From: Clostridia bacterium
GTDB taxonomy: Bacteria > Bacillota > Clostridia > Oscillospirales > CAG-272
Assembly (NCBI GenBank): GCA_017625935.1
Contig: JAGALA010000013.1
Span: 1 to 46,479 of the forward strand
Length of the DNA stretch: 46,479 bases
Direction: 5' to 3'
The position numbers and the translations under genes are program-made. Positions 28,043 through 34,864 of this stretch are shown one piece after another; position 1 is the stretch's first letter; each line of letters opens with the position of its first letter. Below the pieces are notes generated by a model. The model saw nothing but the letters and a program-made list of their open reading frames with translations, was not told where the DNA came from and searched no databases.

Positions 28043-30289
28043 TTATTTTTCAACAATTGTTGCGCCGATGATTTTTGGAGCAACCTTTGCAACTGTGATT
28101 GTTGCAACTGCATCCTTTCTGATAAGGTCAGACTTGAGGATAACTGTGTAGGTTTCGCCCTTAACAAGCTTAGCATTTTCGATGTTGAGCTCCTTGCCGT
28201 CCTTGTCCTTGAGTGTAAGCTTAGCATTTACGTTGATGAGCTTGCCGTCCTTATCCTTCACCTGTTCGCCGTTCTCATCAAGCTTTTGGTAGATACCCTT
28301 GAATGAGAACATACCGTTTGTTGTAGCTGTGAATGTGTATTCAACGTTCTTTGCAGTTACGTCGCTCTCGTCAATTGTGAGCTTATTTGAGCCAACAACG
28401 AGTGATGGAGCTTGAACCTTTAATGTGTAGCTTGCATATACGATAACGTCGTCCTCGTCCTTAGGATCGTCAACCTTTACGTTAACACTGTAGTTACCCT
28501 CGGCTACTGTCTTTACAACAACTGTATAAGTTGTGCCAACCTTGAGTGAGTATGTGCCGTCTGTGTCAGCTGTAACCTTCTTTGTGCCGTTCCAGATTTC
28601 AAATGTTACATTGTCGCCTGCAAATGTGTACTTGCCTGTAGCTTCAGCTGTGAAGGAGTAGTCCTTCTTGTAGTCAGCGTCGCCCTTCTTGTCGTCAGCT
28701 GTGATTGCGATAGCTGTATCGCCAAGACCCATCAAAGGATCAAGGTCTGCTGAAATTTCAATCTTGTATGTTACATCCTTCTTAAGCTCAACATAGTTGC
28801 CGCCTGCAACCTCGTTGCCCTCTTCGTCATAAACCTTAACTGTGAGGTCCTTGTTTGTGATGAGGTACTTAGCGTCCTCTGATGGCTTGAAGTAGTAGTA
28901 TGCCTTGCCGTCTCTGATTGTGTACTCAGGAACTGAAAGTGCGTTGTCGCCTGCTACAAGTGTTGGAGCTGTTACAACAACCTTATAGTCATCTGCTTCA
29001 ACATTTTCCTTTGTATTAATAACAAATGTATAGGTTTTGCCCTTTTCAAGGTAAGCTGATTCCTTACCAATGCTTGTTTCGCCGTCAAAGATTTCGAACT
29101 CGCCCTTGAATTCTTTATCCTTTACTGTTGTTTGGCAATCAAAGAAGTAGATACCTGTGTAGGTTGGAGCGAAGCTGTATGAAACGCTCTCGTTCTTGAT
29201 ATCCTCTTCGGTAATTTCGATGCTGTTTGTGCCGTCTATAAGTAAATCGCCCTCGATTGTGATGATATGTGTGCCAGCCTTAAGCTCACCAAGACCGAGT
29301 GTAACTGTGTACGCTTGTCCTGCAACGAGGTCGTAGCTTACGCCGTCCTTAAGAGTTGTGTATTCTGTGCCGAATTCAACCGCCTTAGCGCCTGATGCTG
29401 CACCCTCTTTTACCATATCAACGATAATGCTTGTGTACTTTGTGCTCTTGAATACGTATGTACCTGAGTTTGTAGGTGTAAATGTCTTTTCGATTGTTTT
29501 CTTTGAAATATCTGATGCTGTGATGCTGATTTTGTTGCTGCCGAACACGAGTGCGTTCTTATCTGTTGTAGCTGCAGCTGCCTTTTCACGGTAATCGGTA
29601 ACTATCTGTCTAACTACCTTAAGGCCTTCTGCGTCAACCTTACCGAATGCGGCATAGTTGCCGTTATAACCGCTTGATTTTTCTGTGTTATAGTTCTTGT
29701 TTAACGCGTTTGTAATAATTTTGAAGTCTGTGGAGCTTGAGTTATACTTTGTGTTTCCGTTTGACATTGTCAAAACACCTGAAACGTGTGCAATTCTGTT
29801 TGCAACGCCATTGTCGTAGAACTCACCCTTGATGTAGTGGTGCTCGTGTCCCTCCTCCTCGTGGTCGTGAGGCATTGAAATTGTGATGAATTGGTCAGAT
29901 GTGGATGATGCGATTGCAATTTTCTCTGCTGTGATCTCACCGTGCTCTACCAAATGAAGGAAGTTTTCAACTGTCTTTGGTGCTTCCTTACCGTAAAGCT
30001 CGATTGTCACCTTACCGTATCCCTCAAACTCGAGCTCAACAACGTCGGTAACCTCGAAGTGACCCTCATATGGGTTTAAGAATTCTCTTCCGTCGGGATT
30101 TGAAATTCCTATCATCCAGAATACGAAGCCGGTAATAAGTGCTGCAGCTACGAGAACGATAGCTACGATTAAGAGAACATTCTTAGCGACTCCTTTTGTT
30201 TTTTTGCTGCTTTTTGCTTTTACGCTTGCCTGACTTGCCACTTGTCTTTTTTCTGTGACATAGTTGGCATTTTTATTCATTTTAGCCAT
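28043..30289 (-). CDS. Membrane-anchored degenerate cyclophilin with repeated beta domains
   Basis: Protein of 748 residues. A basic N terminus is followed by one membrane segment (about 37-61). A cyclophilin-like domain follows at about 84-235: GYGKVTIELYGKEAPKTVENF, IKGEFYDNGVANRIAH, SGVLTMSNG, YNSSSTDFKIITN and AAFGKV. The FHR motif with catalytic Arg is absent, SQFF is replaced by STDF, and a His/Glu-rich insert (HDHEEEGHEHHY) sits before the GEF strand. Roughly five beta-sandwich repeats follow, each built as NxxxI-x-xxDI...YxFxxxxxGxYxF, resembling bacterial pre-peptidase C-terminal domains. Probably an extracytoplasmic binding or scaffold protein rather than an active isomerase. AAAGGA precedes the ATG. 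Confidence 0.82.
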   Translation of the reverse strand: MAKMNKNANYVTEKRQVASQASVKAKSSKKTKGVAKNVLLIVAIVLVAAALITGFVFWMIGISNPDGREFLNPYEGHFEVTDVVELEFEGYGKVTIELYGKEAPKTVENFLHLVEHGEITAEKIAIASSTSDQFITISMPHDHEEEGHEHHYIKGEFYDNGVANRIAHVSGVLTMSNGNTKYNSSSTDFKIITNALNKNYNTEKSSGYNGNYAAFGKVDAEGLKVVRQIVTDYREKAAAATTDKNALVFGSNKISITASDISKKTIEKTFTPTNSGTYVFKSTKYTSIIVDMVKEGAASGAKAVEFGTEYTTLKDGVSYDLVAGQAYTVTLGLGELKAGTHIITIEGDLLIDGTNSIEITEEDIKNESVSYSFAPTYTGIYFFDCQTTVKDKEFKGEFEIFDGETSIGKESAYLEKGKTYTFVINTKENVEADDYKVVVTAPTLVAGDNALSVPEYTIRDGKAYYYFKPSEDAKYLITNKDLTVKVYDEEGNEVAGGNYVELKKDVTYKIEISADLDPLMGLGDTAIAITADDKKGDADYKKDYSFTAEATGKYTFAGDNVTFEIWNGTKKVTADTDGTYSLKVGTTYTVVVKTVAEGNYSVNVKVDDPKDEDDVIVYASYTLKVQAPSLVVGSNKLTIDESDVTAKNVEYTFTATTNGMFSFKGIYQKLDENGEQVKDKDGKLINVNAKLTLKDKDGKELNIENAKLVKGETYTVILKSDLIRKDAVATITVAKVAPKIIGATIVEK

Positions 30290-30332
30290 AAATTTATCCT
30301 TTCAATTTTTTCTAAAAAGCATTTACTCACAT

Positions 30333-30361
30333 ATTGTAGCATACTTTTTTCAATAAATCAA
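30333..30361 (-). promoter_or_regulatory. Promoter of the degenerate cyclophilin gene
   Basis: On the minus strand, TTGATT (30361-30356) and TACAAT (30338-30333) are spaced by 17 bases. The match is weaker than at the divergent scfA promoter about 35 bases away. Confidence 0.6.
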
Positions 30362-30394
30362 TCTATTTTTAATGATTTCTTTTTGAAATTTGTG

Positions 30395-30423
30395 TTGACT
30401 TTGGAAATTTTATGTGATATAAT
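30395..30423 (+). promoter_or_regulatory. Sigma-A promoter of scfA
   Basis: TTGACT (30395-30400), a 17-base spacer and TATAAT (30418-30423) make a near-perfect promoter. CGGAGG lies about 7 bases before the scfA start. Confidence 0.85.
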
Positions 30424-30456
30424 TTTTTCATAAACAGAATATTCGGAGGTTTTACT

Positions 30457-30606
30457 ATGGAACACATTAAGACAATCAAAACAGGCAACCTTTGCGAAAG
30501 CGCAAAAAACGGTGGCTGCGGTGAGTGCCAAACTTCTTGCCAATCCGCTTGCAAGACAAGCTGCGGTATCGCTAACCAAGCATGCGAAAACAACGAAAGA
30601 AAATAA
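30457..30606 (+). CDS. scfA: SCIFF ranthipeptide precursor (seven cysteines)
   Basis: Peptide of 49 residues. It begins MEHIKTIKTGNLC and contains the diagnostic core GCGECQTSCQSACKTSC followed by GIANQAC, which is the SCIFF family pattern (six cysteines in forty-five residues). The following gene is the dedicated radical-SAM maturase. Family precursors receive thioether bridges from Cys sulfur to gamma or other non-alpha carbons, making ranthipeptides. The six expected cysteines are at 21, 24, 28, 32, 36 and 43. This copy has an additional Cys at 13 in the leader-like region. A strong promoter and CGGAGG lie upstream. The product's role is unknown; signalling has been proposed for the family. 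Confidence 0.95.
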   Translation: MEHIKTIKTGNLCESAKNGGCGECQTSCQSACKTSCGIANQACENNERK

Positions 30607-30624
30607 TCTTTAATGCCTGAATTA

Positions 30625-30660
30625 GGACTGCCGAAGCTCTTTGGCAGTCCAATTTTATAT
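30625..30660 (+). terminator. Attenuator-like hairpin between scfA and scfB
   Basis: GGACTGCC (30625-30632) pairs with GGCAGTCC (30643-30650), and the stem can extend inward by AA/TT. It is followed by AATTTTATAT, a weak U-tract. Partial termination here would give more peptide mRNA than maturase mRNA. The scfB ribosome-binding site (AGAGGA) begins shortly after. Confidence 0.7.
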
Positions 30661-30673
30661 ATAAGAGGAAATT

Positions 30674-32050
30674 ATGGTACATCAATTCAAATTTAACGAG
30701 CTGAACGTGGTTTTAGACGTTTGCTCAGGCTCACTCCACGTGGTTGACGATATTGCATACGATATCATCGAATTATACGAAAATCATACACAGGGTGAGG
30801 TTTTTTCTAAAATTTCAGAAAAGTACTCGTCACTTGGTATAAAGGACGAGGAGATTAGGGGCTGCTACGATCAGGTAACAGAGCTTAAAAACAACGGCAC
30901 GCTTTTCACACCCGACACCTTTGAGCCGATGGCTGACAAATTAAAGCAAAAGACAAGCGGCGTTATAAAGGCGCTTTGCTTACACGTTGCACACACCTGC
31001 AACCTAAACTGCTCATATTGCTTTGCATCCCAGGGAAAATATCACGGTGAGCGTGCAATTATGTCCTTGGAGGTTGGAAAGCGCGCGCTTGACTTTTTGA
31101 TTGAAAATTCCGGCACAAGACACAACTTAGAGGTTGACTTCTTCGGTGGCGAGCCGCTTATGAACTTCCAAATGATTAAGGATTTGGTTGCTTACGCACG
31201 TGAGCAGGAAAAAATACATAACAAAAATTTCCGTTTCACCTTAACAACAAACGGCGTGCTTATTGACAAGGACGTTATCGACTTTGCAAACCGCGAAATG
31301 TCAAACGTGGTGCTCAGCTTAGACGGACGCAAAGAAATCCACGACAGATACCGCGTTGACTATGCAGGTAACGGAAGCTGGGATAAAATCGTTCCCAAGT
31401 TCAAGGAGCTTGTTTCTGCGCGCGGCGGAAAAAATTATTATATGCGCGGCACGTTCACCCACGCTAACCCCGACTTCTTAAACGATATCAAGGTTATGCT
31501 TGACCTCGGCTTTAACGAGCTTTCAATGGAGCCTGTTGTGTGCGCCAAGGGCGACAAAGAGGAATTAACCGAGGAGGACTTCCCTATTGTTTGTCAGCAA
31601 TACGAGGAGCTTGCAAACCTTATGATAAAGAAGCACAAGGAGGGCAAGGACTTTACCTTCTATCACTATATGATTGACATAAACGGCGGACCCTGTATCT
31701 ATAAACGCATCTCGGGCTGTGGCTCAGGAACCGAATATATGGCTGTTACTCCTTGGGGTGATTTATATCCATGCCACCAATTTGTGGGTGAGGAAAAATA
31801 CAAACTCGGCGATATTTGGCAGGGCGTAACAAACAAGGAAGCGCAAAACGAATTTGCTTCCTGCAACGTATATGCACGTCCAGACTGCAAGGACTGCTGG
31901 GCAAAGCTATACTGCTCGGGCGGATGTGCGGCGAACGCATATCACGCAACGGGCTCTGTGCGCGGCGTATACGAATACGGTTGCCGCCTTTTCAGAAAAA
32001 GAATGGAGTGCGCGCTTGCTGTTGCAATCAGCAAAGCAATTGAGGAATAA
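30674..32050 (+). CDS. scfB: Radical-SAM SCIFF maturase with SPASM domain
   Basis: Protein of 458 residues. The N-terminal 80 residues form a peptide-recognition (RRE-like) domain. The radical-SAM CxxxCxxC cluster site is CNLNCSYC, with cysteines at 109, 113 and 116. FFGGEPLMNF and TNGVLID follow. The C-terminal SPASM/auxiliary-cluster region has cysteines in GPCIYKRISGCGSG, YPCHQF, CNVYARPDCKDCW and YCSGGC. These are the features of the enzyme that installs thioether crosslinks on SCIFF using SAM and several Fe-S clusters. It lies 67 bases after scfA and overlaps the next start by one base (TAATG). Confidence 0.95.
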   Translation: MVHQFKFNELNVVLDVCSGSLHVVDDIAYDIIELYENHTQGEVFSKISEKYSSLGIKDEEIRGCYDQVTELKNNGTLFTPDTFEPMADKLKQKTSGVIKALCLHVAHTCNLNCSYCFASQGKYHGERAIMSLEVGKRALDFLIENSGTRHNLEVDFFGGEPLMNFQMIKDLVAYAREQEKIHNKNFRFTLTTNGVLIDKDVIDFANREMSNVVLSLDGRKEIHDRYRVDYAGNGSWDKIVPKFKELVSARGGKNYYMRGTFTHANPDFLNDIKVMLDLGFNELSMEPVVCAKGDKEELTEEDFPIVCQQYEELANLMIKKHKEGKDFTFYHYMIDINGGPCIYKRISGCGSGTEYMAVTPWGDLYPCHQFVGEEKYKLGDIWQGVTNKEAQNEFASCNVYARPDCKDCWAKLYCSGGCAANAYHATGSVRGVYEYGCRLFRKRMECALAVAISKAIEE

Positions 32051-33381
32051 TGAAAGCGCCTATTTGTGAATTTGTAAAAAAATACGCACAAGGCGGCGCA
32101 TCGCGCTTTCATATGCCCGGGCACAAGGGGAAGCCCTTCCTCGGCTTTGAAGATTTTGATATAACGGAAATTGAGGGCGCGGACTCTTTGTATCACGCGC
32201 GCGATATAATTAATGAAAGCGAAGAAAACGCAACTGCGCTTTTCGGTAGCCAAAAAACATTTTTTTCAACCGAGGGCTCATCTCACGTAATTCGCGCAAT
32301 GATGTATCTTGCAAAATCGTATAAGGGAGGCGACTACGTCTTAGCGACAAGAAATGCGCATCAGTCATTTATCTCCGCATCGGTTTTGCTTGACTTTGAT
32401 ATAAAGTGGGTAAATCCAAAAAGCGGCGGCTACCTGTGTGGAAAAACAGACGGCGCGGAAATTGAAAAAGCCTTGACCCGTGTCGATAAAATGCCATTTG
32501 CAGTCTTTGTAACAAGCCCTGATTATCTTGGAAATATTTCAGATATCAAATCAATCAACGAGGTTTGCAAAAGGTATGATATACCGTTGATTGTCGACAA
32601 CGCACACGGTGCTTACTTAAAATTTCTTGAGGGTGAAAATCATCCGATTGACCAAGGCGCGTGGCTATCTTCCGACTCGGCGCACAAGACCTTGCCCGTT
32701 TTAACAGGCGGTGCTTATATGCATATAAGTAAAAATGCGCCAAAGTATTTTTCGGAAAACGCAAAGAGCGCACTCGCACTTTTCGGCTCAAGCAGCCCAT
32801 CGTATTTAACACTCTGCTCGCTTGACAACGCGAATTTATATTTAAATGACGGATTTGACAAAAGGTTAAGTGAGCTTTCAAAAAAGGTCGATGCGCTGAA
32901 ATCGCGTTTGACGGAAAACGGCTACACATTTATCGGTGACGAGAAAATTAAAATCACCGTAGACACCAAAAAATACGGCTACTACGGCGAGGAAATTTAT
33001 AAAATTCTATATAAAAATGGCATAGTTTGCGAGTTTTACGACAGGGACTACATAGTTTTGATGGTTTCGTGTCAAAACAGCGAAAATGACCTGTTGAGCC
33101 TTGAAAGCGTTTTGCTTTCAATCCCCAAAAAGAGCGCAATTTCAGACACTCCCCCCACAATTTTACCTTGTGAAAGAAAATTCAGCCCTCGCGAGATTGC
33201 ATTTTTACCAAAAGAAGAAATTGATATTGAAAACGCGCTTGGCAGAGTGTGCGCCGACCTAAACGTGGCGTGCCCGCCGTGTGTCAGCGTAATCTCTTGT
33301 GGCGAGGTTTATAACGAAAGCACAGTTGAAGCAGCAAAATATTACGGTATTACAAAATGCAATGTAATAAAGAATAACTGA
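32050..33381 (+). CDS. PLP-dependent Orn/Lys/Arg decarboxylase family protein
   Basis: Protein of 443 residues, fold type I. It has FHMPGHKGKPF (about 20-30), the family signature, and STEGSSH for the PLP phosphate loop. IVDNAHGAY is near 181-189, and SAHKT carries the Schiff-base Lys at about 213. The size matches the short YaaO-type members rather than the 700-residue inducible decarboxylases. It is translationally coupled to scfB by a one-base overlap. That suggests co-expression, though a functional link with SCIFF is not established. The substrate (arginine, lysine, ornithine or another) is unclear. Confidence 0.85.
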   Translation: MKAPICEFVKKYAQGGASRFHMPGHKGKPFLGFEDFDITEIEGADSLYHARDIINESEENATALFGSQKTFFSTEGSSHVIRAMMYLAKSYKGGDYVLATRNAHQSFISASVLLDFDIKWVNPKSGGYLCGKTDGAEIEKALTRVDKMPFAVFVTSPDYLGNISDIKSINEVCKRYDIPLIVDNAHGAYLKFLEGENHPIDQGAWLSSDSAHKTLPVLTGGAYMHISKNAPKYFSENAKSALALFGSSSPSYLTLCSLDNANLYLNDGFDKRLSELSKKVDALKSRLTENGYTFIGDEKIKITVDTKKYGYYGEEIYKILYKNGIVCEFYDRDYIVLMVSCQNSENDLLSLESVLLSIPKKSAISDTPPTILPCERKFSPREIAFLPKEEIDIENALGRVCADLNVACPPCVSVISCGEVYNESTVEAAKYYGITKCNVIKNN

Positions 33382-33406
33382 AAAAGCACCCAAACGGGTG
33401 CTTTTT
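33381..33406. terminator. Bidirectional terminator
   Basis: AAAAAGCACCC (33381-33391), an AAAC loop and GGGTGCTTTTT (33396-33406) form an 11-bp stem with A and T flanks. It serves both the scf operon and the convergent ddh gene. The left arm begins at the decarboxylase stop codon. Confidence 0.9.
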
Positions 33407-33411
33407 TGTTT

Positions 33412-34395
33412 TTATAAAAGTGATTTTCTAAGCTCTTCTCCGCTCTTTGCGCTGAGATGCGCAGGTGCAACGTCGAAAACGGTTTTGCAGCCGTATGCGC
33501 CCTCGTTTGCGAGCTTGTAGGTTGCACGTGCATACGCAACTATAACGGATGCGGTAAACTCAGGGTTGGAATCGAGCGTGATTTTATACTCGATTATATG
33601 GTTGTTTTCAAGGCTTTTGCCTGTTTTTCCGCTTCTAATCACAACGCCGCCGTGCGGAATGCCTGCGTGATTTTCGTTAAACTCCTCCTCGGAGATAAAG
33701 TTAACTGTTGTGTCGTAGTCGGCAAAATAGTTTGGCATCGTTTTGATTTCATTTTCAATGCGAGCAAGATCCGCGCCCTCGTTTGCAACAACGTAGCATT
33801 CTCTTGTATGCTTTTCGCGTGTAGTGAGCTGCGGGTTTTCTCCGTTTCTTACCGCCTGAAGCGCTGATTCAACGGGAACGGTATATTGCTTTGCGTTTTT
33901 TACACCCTCTATACGGCGGATAGCATCGGAATGCCCTTGGCTTACTCCCCTGCCCCAAAACGTATAATCACATCCGTCAACCAAAATTGTGCCTGCGAGC
34001 ATACGGTTGAGCGAGAACATACCGGGGTCCCAGCCAACGGAAATCATACCCGTGTGGTTTGTTTCTCTCGCCGCCTTGTCAACGTTTTCAAAATGCTCGG
34101 GAATTTTTGCGTGTGTATCAAAGCTGTCAACCACGTTAAAGTATTTTGCAAGATACGGTGTTTGCACGGGCAAATCGGTTGCACTGCCTCCGCACAAAAT
34201 CATAACGTCTATCTTGTCCTGCATTTTAAGCGCGTCATCAACGTGATAAACCGAAACGCTTTCATCTATCAATTTTACCGTTTTCGGATCACGGCGCGTG
34301 AAAACCGCAACCAGCTCCATATCGTCATTCTGCTTAATCGCGCACTCAACACCTCTGCCAAGATTGCCGTAGCCGTATATTCCTATTCTAATCAC
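33412..34395 (-). CDS. ddh: meso-Diaminopimelate D-dehydrogenase
   Basis: Protein of 327 residues, the family length. The N-terminal NADP Rossmann motif is IGIYGYGNLGRGVE. The substrate domain contains VDSFDTHAKIPEHF, GWDPGMFSLNRML, TFWGRGVSQGHSDAIRRIEGV and NFISEEEFNENHAGIPHGG, all hallmark Ddh segments. It makes meso-DAP directly from tetrahydrodipicolinate, ammonia and NADPH for lysine and peptidoglycan synthesis. The start codon is GTG, with GAGGTG 5 bases upstream. The gene stands alone and convergent to the scf operon. Confidence 0.94.
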   Translation of the reverse strand: MIRIGIYGYGNLGRGVECAIKQNDDMELVAVFTRRDPKTVKLIDESVSVYHVDDALKMQDKIDVMILCGGSATDLPVQTPYLAKYFNVVDSFDTHAKIPEHFENVDKAARETNHTGMISVGWDPGMFSLNRMLAGTILVDGCDYTFWGRGVSQGHSDAIRRIEGVKNAKQYTVPVESALQAVRNGENPQLTTREKHTRECYVVANEGADLARIENEIKTMPNYFADYDTTVNFISEEEFNENHAGIPHGGVVIRSGKTGKSLENNHIIEYKITLDSNPEFTASVIVAYARATYKLANEGAYGCKTVFDVAPAHLSAKSGEELRKSLL

Positions 34396-34413
34396 AAAAT
34401 CACCTCTAATTCA

Positions 34414-34432
34414 GATGCGCTCGGTGCGCATC
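34414..34432 (-). promoter_or_regulatory. Hairpin in the ddh 5' leader
   Basis: GATGCGC (34414-34420) and GCGCATC (34426-34432) form a perfect 7-bp GC-rich stem with a 5-base loop. It lies about 9 bases upstream of the GAGGTG site. It may stabilise the mRNA or tune translation. Confidence 0.6.
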
Positions 34433-34453
34433 GCTTTGCAAAATTTTTATACT

Positions 34454-34482
34454 ATTTTAACACACTATTTTATTCATTTCAA
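34454..34482 (-). promoter_or_regulatory. Promoter of ddh
   Basis: On the minus strand, TTGAAA (34482-34477) and TAAAAT (34459-34454) are spaced by 17 bases. The match is moderate. Confidence 0.6.
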
Positions 34483-34540
34483 TATTTTTTTGCTTGTTTT
34501 TTTTGGTTTTTTAAGCAATGCAGACGCAAATTACACAAAA

Positions 34541-34648
34541 GGGGCTGGCTCATTAAGAATCCAGTAAAATCAATAGGTTTCGTCTAAACAATGACAAAAA
34601 GCAGAATTTCACTACGAAATTCTGCTTTTTATTCTTAATGAGATGCCC
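34541..34648. mobile_element. MITE-like element 1 with central 15-bp hairpin
   Basis: About 108 bp bounded by imperfect inverted ends: GGGGCTGGCTCATTAAGAAT at the left and ATTCTTAATGAGATGCCC at the right. Inside is a perfect 15-bp stem, 34596-34610 with 34616-34630, with an ACTAC loop and A/T flanks that would also terminate transcription. There is no open frame. The ends resemble, from memory, terminal repeats of IS1182-type elements, so this is probably a non-autonomous derivative. No clear target duplication is seen. Confidence 0.7.
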
Positions 34649-34659
34649 AAAAAGGACTC

Positions 34660-34857
34660 GGGGGTTGACAGATTAAGAGCAGAAATCGTCGATTTTTAAG
34701 CGTAGGCGTACTTGTGTACGGTAGAGCAAAAATCGGCGATAATAAACCACATTAACGAAGAAAAGCGGAGCTTTTCAACCTTATTTTTCAAACGATACCG
34801 TATATAGGTAGTTTTTGTACTTTTGTGGTTTATGGTTGTGCCTTAATGTGTCGCCCC
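34660..34857. mobile_element. MITE-like element 2, copy B (complete)
   Basis: About 198 bp with imperfect terminal inverted repeats of about 22 bp (34661-34684 against 34836-34857, both ending in GGGG/CCCC). Inside are a 13-bp inverted repeat with one mismatch (ATCGTCGATTTTT with AAAAATCGGCGAT) enclosing CGTAC-TTGT-GTACG, a GAAAAGC-GGA-GCTTTTC hairpin and a 10-bp ATAAACCACA inverted repeat. The right three-quarters recurs at 1-145. It ends within 10 bp of the stop codon of the LRR gene. It is non-coding and probably transcribed as the 3' end of that gene. Confidence 0.8.
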
Positions 34858-34864
34858 TTTTAAG

